From Rhodanobacteraceae bacterium (lineage in GTDB: Bacteria > Pseudomonadota > Gammaproteobacteria > Xanthomonadales > Rhodanobacteraceae), in contig SCQU01000026.1 in NCBI GenBank assembly GCA_004299555.1, positions 62,001 to 126,000 of the forward strand: 64,000 nt of DNA, in the 5' to 3' direction. Made by a program: the position numbers and the translations under genes. Below the pieces are notes generated by a model, which saw only the letters and a program-made list of their open reading frames with translations, was not told where the DNA came from and made no database searches. Positions within the stretch are counted from its first letter, which is position 1. Every line of letters begins with the position of its first letter. Shown one piece after another: positions 1 to 8,745 of this stretch.

Positions 1-432
1 CTCGGCGGTCTGCAGGTCCGACTGGCTCGCCGCGTGCGACGCGTACAGCTTGCGGGTGCGGGCCAGGGTGGCCGCCGCCAGTTTCAGCTTGGCCTGGTCG
101 GCGTGGAGCAAGGCCAACTGGCTGGAGTCATCCAGGCTCACCAGCAGTTGCCCCTGCTGCACGTGCGCCCCGGAACGGAAGGCGATCCGGGTGACGTTGC
201 CGGCGATCTGGGCGGTGATTTCGGTGCCATCCACCGCTTCGAGGCTACCGACGACGTTGACTTCGGGGCTCCAGGGTTCGTCGCGGGCGACGGCGGTGGA
301 CACCGAAACGGGTGGAAAGCTGCGGTGGGAAGCCGCTTCGGCCGCTCGATGATTGGCATAGGACCTGCCGCCAAAAATCGCGCCGAACACGACGACCAGG
401 ATCACCACCACCACGATCAATTGTTTGCGCAC
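1..432 (-). CDS. RND efflux periplasmic adaptor subunit (HlyD/MFP family), C-terminus cut by window edge
   Basis: Membrane-fusion subunit that links an inner-membrane RND pump to the outer-membrane channel. Only the first 144 codons are inside the window. They show a short basic N-terminus (RKQ), a hydrophobic anchor at about residues 5-22, then the lipoyl/barrel-sandwich start (VVGSLEAVDGTEITAQIAGN, then a GAHVQQGQLLVSLDD-like segment) and the beginning of an alpha-helical hairpin. I chose GTG at 432 because an AAGGAGA ribosome site lies 7 bases upstream; GTG at 435 is the alternative. It is 77 bases downstream of the outer-membrane channel gene on the same strand, so the pair looks like an operon whose RND pump would follow beyond the left edge. 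The substrate cannot be read from the sequence. Confidence 0.88.
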   Translation of the reverse strand, partial: MRKQLIVVVVILVVVFGAIFGGRSYANHRAAEAASHRSFPPVSVSTAVARDEPWSPEVNVVGSLEAVDGTEITAQIAGNVTRIAFRSGAHVQQGQLLVSLDDSSQLALLHADQAKLKLAAATLARTRKLYASHAASQSDLQTAE

Positions 433-509
433 CACGACTCTCCTTGCAAACGCCTGGTTCCGGCGTGAGCACCACCATTGCTTTTACGGGCCCGTTTGCA
501 CGCGCGGCA

Positions 510-2015
510 TCAGCGCCTGTCGGTGACGGCGCCGTGGGCATCCGCAGACGCGTTCATCCACTCACCACCGCCCAGCGCGACGTACAGCGCCGCGGTATCG
601 GCATAGCGTTGCGCCTCGGCCCGGACGAACGCGATGCGTGCGTTCTGGACCTGGGTTTCGCTGGCAAGCACGTTCAGAAAATCCACGCCGCCCGCGCGGT
701 ACTGCGTCTGCACCAGCTCCGAGGCTTGCCGCGCATCGCGCAGGGCACGGGCCTGGGCATCCAGCAGCGCCGAATCATGTTCGAGCGCACGCAGCACGTC
801 GGCCACATTGCGGAATGCGCCCAATACCGTGCCCTGGTAGTTGGCGAACACGCCACGATAGGCAGCCTGTGCCGCGTGTTTTTGCGCCCGCAGGGTGCCG
901 CCTTCAAACAAGGGCATCACCAGACCCGCGGCCAAATTCCACAGCCGGCTGGCCGGGTCGAACAAGGTACCGGTGTGGTTGCTCTGGTCGCCAAAGCTGC
1001 CGGTGAGCTGCAGGTTCGGATACATCCGCGCGACCGCCTCGCCGACCTGCGCATTGGCGGCCCGCAGCTGTGCTTCCGCGGCCAGGACGTCGGGACGCTC
1101 GCGCACCAGGGTTGACGGCAGGCTGAGCGGCAGCGTCGCGGGCAGGCGCAGATCGGCCAGTGCAGGTGCGTGCAGAGTGCCCGTCGCGGAAGGAAATTCA
1201 CCGAGGTAAGTCGCCAGGAGATGCCGCGCAACATCGCGCGCCTGTTGCAATTGCTGCAGCTGCGCCTCGCTGCTGGCCAGCTGGCTTTCCTGGGTCAACA
1301 CGTCGAATTGGGAAGTCGCGCCCAGCTGGTAGCGGGTGCGCGTCAGTCCCAGGGTCTGGTGCTGGTCACTGACGGTTTTCCGGGTCGCGGCCACCTCGTC
1401 TTCGAGCGCGGCCAAATCCAGTGCCGCGTTCACCACATTGCCCTCGATGGTCAGGCGCGCGGCCAGCAGTTGATCCCGCGCGACGTCCACCCGCGCCTGC
1501 TGGTTGCGCGTCACCAGGCGGTTCAACCCGAATACGTCCGGGTAATAGCTGACCGACACCTGGCCGGTGTAAAGGTTGTACAGCTGCGGGCCGAAATTGC
1601 CGCCGGCAGCCGCGCCGGTGGTGCGCGTCCGCTCGCCGCCGAGCCCCAGCGAAACCTGCGGGTAGAACACGCCACGCGCAGCCTTCAGTTCGAACTGCGC
1701 GGTTTGCAGCGTGGCCTGCGCCGCCGCGAGATCCGGGTTGTGCGCCAGCGCCTCAGCCACGAGCCGGTCCAGCTCGGGCGAACCAAAGCCTTTCCACCAG
1801 CCCGGCTTGACCGTGGCGCCGGGCTCGAGTGTTTGCGCGCCGGCGACCGAACCCGGTGTGGACCGCGCGCGCGGAATCGTCGTGGCCAGCGGGGCCGCGG
1901 TATAGCCGCGAACATCGGGCGGCGCGGGCTTGTGATAGGCGGGCCCCACCGCGCAGGAGGCGAGCATGACGCTGCCGCAGAACACCAGTGCATACCGCCA
2001 CAGCCGCCGGCGCAC
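510..2015 (-). CDS. RND efflux outer-membrane lipoprotein channel (NodT/OprM-like, TolC superfamily)
   Basis: Outer-membrane exit duct of a tripartite efflux pump. With a GTG start at 2015 the protein has 501 residues. It begins with a typical lipoprotein signal (VRRRLWRYALVFCGSVMLAS before the lipidated Cys 21), followed by the AVGPAYHKP segment usual for this family. Two long heptad-rich OEP repeats follow, including the VRERPDVLAAEAQLRAANAQ hallmark. GGTGA four bases before this GTG supports the start; the frame stays open to another GTG at 2093, which would put 26 extra residues before the signal. The gene precedes the membrane-fusion gene in the same direction. The family call is firm, the transported compounds unknown. 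Confidence 0.9.
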   Translation of the reverse strand: MRRRLWRYALVFCGSVMLASCAVGPAYHKPAPPDVRGYTAAPLATTIPRARSTPGSVAGAQTLEPGATVKPGWWKGFGSPELDRLVAEALAHNPDLAAAQATLQTAQFELKAARGVFYPQVSLGLGGERTRTTGAAAGGNFGPQLYNLYTGQVSVSYYPDVFGLNRLVTRNQQARVDVARDQLLAARLTIEGNVVNAALDLAALEDEVAATRKTVSDQHQTLGLTRTRYQLGATSQFDVLTQESQLASSEAQLQQLQQARDVARHLLATYLGEFPSATGTLHAPALADLRLPATLPLSLPSTLVRERPDVLAAEAQLRAANAQVGEAVARMYPNLQLTGSFGDQSNHTGTLFDPASRLWNLAAGLVMPLFEGGTLRAQKHAAQAAYRGVFANYQGTVLGAFRNVADVLRALEHDSALLDAQARALRDARQASELVQTQYRAGGVDFLNVLASETQVQNARIAFVRAEAQRYADTAALYVALGGGEWMNASADAHGAVTDRR

Positions 2016-2452
2016 TGCGTCACCCGATCCGCCGAAACCGGTTGTCGCGTCATCCCCATCAGCGGGTTGCCGCCGTTCAGCGTCCGCGTACACGTTCTGG
2101 CCTTGTAGTCATTGTTGGCAGCAAACGGGACTTTTATGGTGCCGTTTGGTCGTTTTGCAAGCGTCCGCCGGAGCCGCGCCGCGGGCGATTGCACATCCGC
2201 TGCCACACCACCGCACAGTATGCGCTGCTGCGATCGTGTTAACCGCGCCCGTGCGTGATACCGCGCCGCTGCGCGCACCGCCGCAACGGCCTGGGTGCGG
2301 ATGGGTCCATGGCCGGCAGTGCTACGCGGAGCGTGACCCGAAGGCCAGTCGTCGTCTGCGCCATCGACAGTCCCGCGCCGTGAAAGACCAGCCTGGGGCC
2401 GTTGTGCAACCGGCCGGGATGCAGCAGCGTCCTGTTGGCGGCCCGGCCAATT
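2016..2452. other. Intergenic region between the efflux operon and the GST gene
   Basis: About 440 bases with no gene I can support; open frames here lack recognisable domains or good ribosome sites. It should hold the efflux operon promoter, reading leftwards. Around 2120-2160 there is a relatively AT-rich patch with AAACG-ACC-AAACG on the minus strand, a short direct repeat that might be an operator. No regulator gene of the TetR or MarR type sits next to it. Confidence 0.4.
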
Positions 2453-3130
2453 TCAGCGCGCCACCGCGCGCAAATCCTCCGTCACCGCACCCCACTCGGC
2501 CACCTCGGCGTCATGGCCGGTGTCACGCCAGGTTTCCGCCAGCGCGGCCCGATACCAATCCTGCATGGAGGGCAGCGCGAGCACGCGCTGGAAGTAGGCG
2601 TCGGTGGCGGGCGCCACCGGCGGCGCGTAGGTCTGCAGCCGGAACGCGACGGGGGCGTAGCACGCATCGGCGGCGCTGAATGCGGCACCGCCGAGGAACG
2701 GGCCGCCAAAGCGCGCAAGGCCATCCGCGACCAGCGCGTCCAGCCGCGCAAGATCGCGCTGCAGGCCGGCATCGACCCGATGCAATTGCACGCGCAGGCC
2801 GCAGTTCATCCCGCATTGGGTACGCAGCGCCATGAAGCCCGAGTGCATTTCGGCGGCCACGCAGCGCGCAAACGCGCGCGCGGTTTTGCCGGCGGGCCAG
2901 ACCTCGGGATGCGCTTCGGCCAGGTACTCGGCTATGGCGGACGAATCCCACACCGTGGCGGCGCCATCGACGAGGCACGGTACCTTGCCGCTGGGCGAGA
3001 AGGTGTTGAACGCGGTGCCGTGGAACGGCATCAGCTTTTCCTCGAACGGGATCGCGCATTCGCGCAACAGCACCCAGGGCACGAGTGACCACGAGGAATA
3101 GTTCTTGTTGGCAATGTAGAGGGTGGGCAT
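2453..3130 (-). CDS. Glutathione S-transferase family protein
   Basis: A 225-residue cytosolic GST-fold protein. The N-terminal thioredoxin-like domain (residues about 1-80) starts LYIANKNYSSWSLVPWVLL, where the NYSSWS segment carries the likely catalytic Ser. It has the cis-proline GKVPCLVD and the glutathione-binding WDSSAIAEYLAE. The C-terminal helical domain contains FGGPFLGGAAFSAADACYAPV, the usual N-capping region. Length fits the family. It probably conjugates or reduces small electrophiles with glutathione; the actual substrate is not predictable. It is transcribed divergently from the M1 aminopeptidase, with 130 bases between the two starts. Confidence 0.85.
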   Translation of the reverse strand: MPTLYIANKNYSSWSLVPWVLLRECAIPFEEKLMPFHGTAFNTFSPSGKVPCLVDGAATVWDSSAIAEYLAEAHPEVWPAGKTARAFARCVAAEMHSGFMALRTQCGMNCGLRVQLHRVDAGLQRDLARLDALVADGLARFGGPFLGGAAFSAADACYAPVAFRLQTYAPPVAPATDAYFQRVLALPSMQDWYRAALAETWRDTGHDAEVAEWGAVTEDLRAVAR

Positions 3131-3260
3131 GATGCGTTCCGTCGTAGCGAAGACGGGGATTCTATGTCAGCCGTGGGCGCAGGGCAGAACCGGCGCGCGG
3201 GCGCGCGCGCAAGGCCGCTGGCATACTGGCGTTTTCGACCTCGATCCACAGGAACCCGCG

Positions 3261-5132
3261 ATGCGATGCTTGCCTTCCCTGGTCCTCGGTGCGCTGGTGC
3301 TGCCCGCCGCCGCGCAGGCCGCCGACCCGCATTCCTACGCCGAACCACAAAAAGTCGTGGTCAGTCACATCGATCTCGACATCCATGTCGATTTTCCCGA
3401 GCAGCGCCTCCACGGCATCGCCACGTTGACCCTCGACTGGAAGGATCCGGCGGCCACGCAGCTGGTGCTCGACACCGAAAACCTCGCGATCGCCTCGATC
3501 GAAGCGGTGGACGCCCAAGGCCGTGTGCACGCACTCGACCATGCACTCGCCAGTGCCGTGCCAACCATGGGCTCGAAACTTGCCATCGAAGCGCCGCGGC
3601 ACCCGCGGGCCGTACGGATCGCCTACGCGACGTCGCCCACCGCCTCGGGCCTGCAGTGGCTGGACCCCGCGCAGACGGCGGACAAGAAGCTCCCGTTCCT
3701 GTTTTCGCAATCGGAATCCACCCACGCGCGTTCGTGGGTGCCGTGCCAGGATTCGCCCGCGATCCGCTTCACCTGGCGCGCGCACGTCACGGCGCCCAAG
3801 GCCATCCGCGTCGCGATGAGCGCGCCCAACGACCCGGCCCACCCCTTGAACGGGTCGTTTGATTTCGACCAAACCCACCCGGTGCCGTCCTACCTGCTCG
3901 CGATCGCGGCGGGCGACCTTGCGGTCAAGGAAACCGGGCCGCGCAGCGCGGTGTACGCCGAACCCTCGGTGCTCGCCAGGGCGGCGCACGAGTTTGCAGA
4001 CACCGAAAAAATGATCGCGACCGCCGAGGGACTCTACGGCAGCTATTGCTGGGGCCGCTACGACCTGCTGGTGTTGCCGCCCTCGTTTCCCTACGGCGGC
4101 ATGGAAAACCCCAACATGACCTTTGCGACGCCGACGGTGCTGGTGGGCGACAAGTCGCTGGTATCGCTGGTCGCGCACGAACTTGCACACTCCTGGTCGG
4201 GCAACCTCGTCACCGCCGCCACCTGGCGCGACATCTGGCTGAACGAAGGCGTCACGACGTACGTGCAGGGCCGCATCACCGAGGCGCTGTACGGCCAGCG
4301 CCAGGCCACCGAGGAAACCCTGCTCGCGATCCGGAAATTGCAGAAGGTCATCGCCACCCTGCCCGAGAACGCGCAGCGCCTCGCCCCCGAACCGCGCGCG
4401 GTGGACGCCGACGACGAACTTTCCGACGTCGCCTACGACAAGGGTTCGTGGTTCATGCGCACGCTGGAGCAGAAATTCGGGCGCAAGGATTTTGACGCCT
4501 ACCTCGAAAGCTATTTCAACCACTTTGGCTGGCACAGCATCACGACCGAACAAATGCTGGCGTACCTCAGGCCCAACCTCATCGACCGGTATCCCGGCAA
4601 GATGCGCTGGGATGAAGTCGAAGCCTGGGTGTATGGTGCCGGCATCCCGGGCGACGCACCGATCCCCGATTCGCCGCGCTTTGATGCGATCGATCGCAAA
4701 CGCGGTGAATTCCTGGCCGGCACGCTCGCGGCCGACCGGCTCGACGCCAAGGACTGGAACACGCAGGAATGGATGTACTTCCTCGATCGCCTGCCGGATA
4801 CGCCGGCACTTGCGCGCATGCAGGCGCTCGACGCCGCGTGGCACCTGACCGGCACCCCCAACGCCGAGATCGGAATGCGCTGGTATGACCACGCGATCGC
4901 GGCCGGCGATGCCGCCGCGTGGCCGGCGGCAGCCGAACACGCGACGCGAATCGGGCGCATGTACCTGACGCTGCCGATCTACAAGGCGCTGGTGAAAACA
5001 CCCAAGGGTTTTGCCTACGCCGAGGCGGTCTACGCCAAGGCCAAGGCCGGTTACCACCCGCTGACGCGGATGGCGATCGAGAAGATGTTTGCCAAGGCGC
5101 GCGCCCCTGCGCACGGTACGGGCGAGGCCTGA
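3261..5132 (+). CDS. Exported M1 family zinc aminopeptidase (leukotriene A4 hydrolase-like)
   Basis: Removes N-terminal residues from peptides, probably in the periplasm. The ATG at 3261 (AGGAA upstream) gives 623 residues and a clean signal peptide ending AAAQAADP; upstream in-frame codons would spoil it. An N-terminal beta domain is followed by the exopeptidase motif GGMENPNM, the zinc site HELAHSW and the third ligand in NEGVTTY, 18 residues after the second His, all as in active M1 enzymes. The C-terminal helical domain matches the LTA4-hydrolase branch in size. The alpha/beta hydrolase gene follows after 7 bases, so the two are probably cotranscribed. Epoxide hydrolase activity cannot be assumed. 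Confidence 0.9.
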   Translation: MRCLPSLVLGALVLPAAAQAADPHSYAEPQKVVVSHIDLDIHVDFPEQRLHGIATLTLDWKDPAATQLVLDTENLAIASIEAVDAQGRVHALDHALASAVPTMGSKLAIEAPRHPRAVRIAYATSPTASGLQWLDPAQTADKKLPFLFSQSESTHARSWVPCQDSPAIRFTWRAHVTAPKAIRVAMSAPNDPAHPLNGSFDFDQTHPVPSYLLAIAAGDLAVKETGPRSAVYAEPSVLARAAHEFADTEKMIATAEGLYGSYCWGRYDLLVLPPSFPYGGMENPNMTFATPTVLVGDKSLVSLVAHELAHSWSGNLVTAATWRDIWLNEGVTTYVQGRITEALYGQRQATEETLLAIRKLQKVIATLPENAQRLAPEPRAVDADDELSDVAYDKGSWFMRTLEQKFGRKDFDAYLESYFNHFGWHSITTEQMLAYLRPNLIDRYPGKMRWDEVEAWVYGAGIPGDAPIPDSPRFDAIDRKRGEFLAGTLAADRLDAKDWNTQEWMYFLDRLPDTPALARMQALDAAWHLTGTPNAEIGMRWYDHAIAAGDAAAWPAAAEHATRIGRMYLTLPIYKALVKTPKGFAYAEAVYAKAKAGYHPLTRMAIEKMFAKARAPAHGTGEA

Positions 5133-5139
5133 CGCGTCC

Positions 5140-6126
5140 ATGGCCAAGGGGCCCGTCCGCAACGTGGTACTGGCGCGCGTCGCGTTCCGCCTGAAGGTGT
5201 TGGGCGGCGTTGCGATCGCGCTCGCGGTGATCGGACTGGGCACGTACCTCCTCGCGCCGAAGGTGCTGCTGCAGGGCGCGATCGCGTGGCAGACCTGGCG
5301 CGACGGGCTGCACCAGCGAAGCATCCAGGTTGGCGCCACGCGCTGGGTGTACCTCGAGGGCGGCAAGAAGAACGGCCCGCCGCTGGTGTTGCTGCACGGC
5401 TACGGCGGCACCTACGCCGACTGGCTGACGACGGCAAAGTACCTCACCGGCAACTTCCGCCTCATCATCCCGGACCTTCCGGGCTGGGGCGCGTCCACGC
5501 GCCTGCCTGACGCCGATTACGGGTATACCGCACAGGTTGAGCGCCTGCACGGCTTCATCGATGCGCTGCAGCTTGGTGAATTCGCGCTCGTCGGGCATTC
5601 CATGGGCGGTGCGATCGCGGGCCTTTACGCCGCCCGGTACCCCAAGAACGTCGCCGCCCTGGTGCTGATCGACTCGGCGGGCGTCAAGTTCAAGCAAAAT
5701 GCGTTCGTGCGCGAACTGGAAACCGGCAGGAGCCCGTTCGACATCGACAACCGTGCGCAATTCAAGCATCTGGAAACGCTGCTGTTCGCCAAGCCGCCCA
5801 AGGTGCCGCCGCGCATGCAGGACGTCTTCATCGACCGCTCGGAACACAACCGCGCGTTCTACGACCGGGTGCTGCGCGAACTCACGACACCCGCGGCCCG
5901 CTACGCGCTGCAGCCGAAGCTGCCGGACATCACCGCGCCAACCCTGAGCATCTGGTGTACCGGCGATGCGGTCATCGACGTGTCGGCACTGACCGCGATC
6001 CGCACGGGCCTGACCCATTCGCCCAACATCGGCGTGACCGAACTCAATGGCTGCGGCCACATGTCGATCATGGAGAAACCGCGTGAGGTCGCGCAGTCCA
6101 TCACGCATTTCGTGCTGCTGCCGTAG
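5140..6126 (+). CDS. Membrane-anchored alpha/beta hydrolase
   Basis: A 328-residue serine hydrolase. Residues about 14-36 form a single hydrophobic anchor (LKVLGGVAIALAVIGLGTYLL), which places the catalytic domain in the periplasm. The hydrolase core has the oxyanion motif LLHGYGGT, the nucleophile elbow GHSMGG, an acidic residue in WCTGDAVID and the His in NGCGHMSIMEKP, so the triad looks complete. Similar anchored hydrolases include lipases and esterases, but the substrate is unknown. The start 7 bases behind the M1 peptidase stop suggests one transcript. An earlier in-frame start inside the peptidase gene is less likely. Confidence 0.82.
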   Translation: MAKGPVRNVVLARVAFRLKVLGGVAIALAVIGLGTYLLAPKVLLQGAIAWQTWRDGLHQRSIQVGATRWVYLEGGKKNGPPLVLLHGYGGTYADWLTTAKYLTGNFRLIIPDLPGWGASTRLPDADYGYTAQVERLHGFIDALQLGEFALVGHSMGGAIAGLYAARYPKNVAALVLIDSAGVKFKQNAFVRELETGRSPFDIDNRAQFKHLETLLFAKPPKVPPRMQDVFIDRSEHNRAFYDRVLRELTTPAARYALQPKLPDITAPTLSIWCTGDAVIDVSALTAIRTGLTHSPNIGVTELNGCGHMSIMEKPREVAQSITHFVLLP

Positions 6127-6147
6127 GCGTCATCCCATTACGCGAGC

Positions 6148-6212
6148 GGTTGCCCTTCCCGCGCGGGCGGACTGCGTTGGCGCGATGGCCAACGCGTAGG
6201 GCACGGGCAACC
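6148..6212. repeat. Nested inverted repeat between convergent genes
   Basis: GGTTGCCC at 6148-6155 pairs with GGGCAACC at 6205-6212. Inside it GCGTTGG at 6174-6180 pairs with CCAACGC at 6189-6195. A competing pair TGCCCT/AGGGCA overlaps the outer stem. No T-tract follows on either strand, so it is not a standard intrinsic terminator. It may be a REP-like palindromic unit or an mRNA-stabilising 3' structure for the flanking convergent genes. Confidence 0.55.
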
Positions 6213-6255
6213 AGGGCGGTGAAAAAAACCTGGACCTCGCCGGGGCAGGGCAGCA

Positions 6256-6936
6256 TCAACTCCACGCCGAGTCGTGGACCTGCGGCCGGAAGCCGCTGCG
6301 AAACACGGCAACGATCGACGGCGGCGTCAGCACCTCGACGACGGCCGCGGGCAGCGGCAGCGGCTCGGCGTAACCCCAGTGCGACCACGGGTACAACCGC
6401 CCGCGCCATGCCAGGCACGGCCCGCCATTCCAGCGCACGAACGTTCCCGCCGGCAGCTCGCAACACGCCGCGGGCCAGGCGCGCTTGCCGCCACCGCCGG
6501 CCACGCGCTCGGCGTGCAATCGCGCATCGATCAGGCCCACGCGCGGATGGTCGCCGAGCCCGAGCCAACGATTGGCGGCACACCACGCACGCTTGAAGTC
6601 GCGGTAACGGGCGCGGCGGCAATAGGCGCACGGCCGGTGCCCGGCGGCAAACGCGGTGGCTTCATCGAGAAAAAACAGCTCCGACCAGGTGTGGGGGCTG
6701 AACACCGCGCGCCGCACGCCGCGGTAGTGCAGGCGGCAGGTGATCCACGCCTTGCTGCGCCACTGCGCGACGATGACCTGGTGCTCATCGTGGATGACGC
6801 CGCGGTTGCCCAGCCACGCACCGCGCGCGGCCACGGCTTCAAGCCCGCCAGAGGGCGTGACGCGATTTTGCAGCGGCCTGTGCCGGGCCACGTTCAACCG
6901 GTGCCCGCGGCCGCCCGCCTGGCGCCCCGGCATCAT
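6256..6936 (-). CDS. Conserved hypothetical protein with an Ada-like Cys motif
   Basis: I do not recognise a named function for this 226-residue protein. Its middle part (residues about 80-115: FSPHTWSELFFLDEATAFAA followed by GHRPCAYCRR) resembles the end of the zinc-binding domain of Ada, where residues flanked by Gly-x-Arg-Pro-Cys-x-x-Cys bind metal. Further Cys residues occur before and after it. No signal peptide or membrane segment is seen. The start codon overlaps the stop of the LytTR response regulator as ATGA, so translation is likely coupled and the protein probably belongs to the same operon. A role in metal or nucleic-acid binding is only a guess. Confidence 0.65.
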   Translation of the reverse strand: MMPGRQAGGRGHRLNVARHRPLQNRVTPSGGLEAVAARGAWLGNRGVIHDEHQVIVAQWRSKAWITCRLHYRGVRRAVFSPHTWSELFFLDEATAFAAGHRPCAYCRRARYRDFKRAWCAANRWLGLGDHPRVGLIDARLHAERVAGGGGKRAWPAACCELPAGTFVRWNGGPCLAWRGRLYPWSHWGYAEPLPLPAAVVEVLTPPSIVAVFRSGFRPQVHDSAWS

Positions 6937-7643
6937 TCACGCCCGCCGCGCAGCCAACGCCGCACCGCCGCCAGGTTGCGGCGGCTCACCTCGGGTGCGG
7001 CGTCGGTACCCGCAACCAGCGCACGAATGCTGCCGTCGGTATCACGCTTGAGGCCAAGCAAGCGCTCGACCGGGATCAGGCACCCGCGGTGCACGCGCAC
7101 GAAGCGCGCCGGAAACAGGTCCTCGATGGCCTTCAGCGACAGTTCGGTCAGCCCATCGCCCGCGGCGTGATGCACGGTGACGTACTTGTCGTCGGCGGTG
7201 AGGTAGAGCACCTCGTGCAACGGAATCCTGAGTGCGGCGCCGTGCATCTGGGCGAGGAGATGTTCGCCGGCCGCGGGGGTGCTGCGTTGCAGTGCCGCAG
7301 CCCGCGCCAGCGCTTCGCGCAGGCGCTCGATGCGTACCGGCTTGAGCAGGTAATCCGCCGCGCGCAACTCGTAGGCGGCAAGCGCGTGTTCCTCGTAGGC
7401 GGTGCAAAACACCAGCTGCGGTGGCGCCGGCAGCGCGGCCAGCCGGCGCGCAACGCCAAGCCCATCGAGGCCGGGCATCGCGATGTCGAGCAGCAGCAGG
7501 TCAGGCTTGAGTTCCGCGCAGGCGGCGAGCGCGGCCTCGCCGTCAGCCACGCTGGCGACCACGTCCACCTCCGCGCACTCGCGCAGCAACGCGGCCAGCC
7601 GCGTACGCGCGAGCGGTTCATCGTCAGCGATGAGGACGCGCAT
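6933..7643 (-). CDS. LytTR-family response regulator (AlgR-like)
   Basis: A 236-residue transcription regulator. The receiver domain (1-120) has the acidic pair in IADDEP, the phosphoacceptor Asp 53 in LLLLDIAMPGLDG, and the conserved Lys in YLLKPV. The C-terminal LytTR DNA-binding domain (about 135-232) contains YLTADDKYVTVH and RFVRVHRGCLIPV, typical of AlgR. The gene overlaps the end of the histidine kinase gene by 20 bases and its own stop overlaps the next start, so kinase, regulator and the Cys-motif protein form one tightly packed operon. AlgR homologues control exopolysaccharide, type IV pili or virulence; which applies here is unknown. Confidence 0.9.
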   Translation of the reverse strand: MRVLIADDEPLARTRLAALLRECAEVDVVASVADGEAALAACAELKPDLLLLDIAMPGLDGLGVARRLAALPAPPQLVFCTAYEEHALAAYELRAADYLLKPVRIERLREALARAAALQRSTPAAGEHLLAQMHGAALRIPLHEVLYLTADDKYVTVHHAAGDGLTELSLKAIEDLFPARFVRVHRGCLIPVERLLGLKRDTDGSIRALVAGTDAAPEVSRRNLAAVRRWLRGGRE

Positions 7644-8685
7644 TGGGCAACCTCACGCATACGCAAAATTCATGCCCGTCCGCATGCGCCTCCAACGCGC
7701 CGCGGCCGCCGAAATGATAGGCAATGCGGCGGCGTACGTTGTCGAGCCCCTGCCCGTTGCCGGCGGGCGACGCCAGCTCCGGCAGGGGATTGACGATTTC
7801 GATTTCGACACCGGCAGCCGTGCACCGGCCCGTGATGCGCAACGTGCCGCCGTCACGCCGCGGCTGGATGCCGTGGTAGATCGCGTTTTCGACCAGCGGT
7901 TGCAGCAGCAGCGCCGGCAGCGCGAGATCGGCGGGCAGGTCATCGAGCCGCCGTTCCACCTTGAGCCGCGCTCCCAGGCGCAATTGCTCGACCGCGAGGT
8001 AACGGTCGACCAGGGCGAGCTCGGCACCAAGCGTGCTGGGCCGGTCATCGCTGCCCAGCGCCGCGCGGAAGAGTTCGGACAAATCCAGCACCGTGCGCTC
8101 CGCCGCATCCGGGTCAACCCGCACCAGCGCCGCGACCGTGTTCATGCTGTTGTACAAAAAGTGCGGCCGAATGCGCGCCTGCAGCGCGTCGAACTGCGCG
8201 CGCGCCACCGCAGCGAGCCGCGCGCGCCACTCCGCCAGCACATGGAAGTAGCGCAACAGCGCGGCGCCCAGCAGCGCCGTCAACACGGTATTGCCGACGA
8301 TGAAGCGTGCGCTCGCGGCCGGCGTCAGCCCGGTACCCAGCGCGCGGTCCAGCCACACCACCAGCGCACTCGCCGCCGCAACCAGGGCGACCAGCGCACA
8401 CCAGGCAACGAGGTAGGCCACGCCGCGCGGCCAGCGGGCGAGCAGCGGCGTCAGCCGGCACAGCAGCAACGATGCCAGCAGCGCCAGCCACACCACGAAC
8501 ACGGTGGCGGTCGCAAACCCGCGCCACTGCAGGTGCGCGTCGGGGGCGAGCGCATCGGTGACCACCACGAGCTCGGCCACCACGGCCAGGGTGAACACCG
8601 ACGCCGCGCTGCAAAAGTCCGGCAGCGTGCGGGTCGCATCCGCAGCAATGCCCGGCCTCTGGTTGGATTGCGTTGCCACCATCAA
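7624..8685 (-). CDS. LytS/AlgZ-type sensor histidine kinase
   Basis: A 353-residue membrane kinase and partner of the LytTR regulator downstream. The N-terminal half (about 20-155) has four hydrophobic segments and no obvious periplasmic sensor domain. The His_kinase domain has the phosphoacceptor in RIRPHFLYNSMNTV, as in LytS/AlgZ rather than EnvZ-type kinases. The ATP-binding lobe has PLVENAIYHG and a GQGLDNVRRR G-box. The conserved catalytic features look intact. It starts 60 bases after the end of the carboxylesterase gene, so a shared transcript with that gene is possible. Confidence 0.9.
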   Translation of the reverse strand: MMVATQSNQRPGIAADATRTLPDFCSAASVFTLAVVAELVVVTDALAPDAHLQWRGFATATVFVVWLALLASLLLCRLTPLLARWPRGVAYLVAWCALVALVAAASALVVWLDRALGTGLTPAASARFIVGNTVLTALLGAALLRYFHVLAEWRARLAAVARAQFDALQARIRPHFLYNSMNTVAALVRVDPDAAERTVLDLSELFRAALGSDDRPSTLGAELALVDRYLAVEQLRLGARLKVERRLDDLPADLALPALLLQPLVENAIYHGIQPRRDGGTLRITGRCTAAGVEIEIVNPLPELASPAGNGQGLDNVRRRIAYHFGGRGALEAHADGHEFCVCVRLPNARPHR

Positions 8686-8745
8686 TTCCCCACGCCGGCC
8701 GCGGTCACGCCACCTGCGGTTGCCAGATTGTCCATCATCGTCGCA

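Noticed and set aside
3162-5366. Very long open frame antisense to the M1 peptidase gene
   Set aside because: High GC makes long antisense frames common; the translation is Arg/Gly/His-rich, has no recognisable domain, and the sense strand encodes a complete enzyme.
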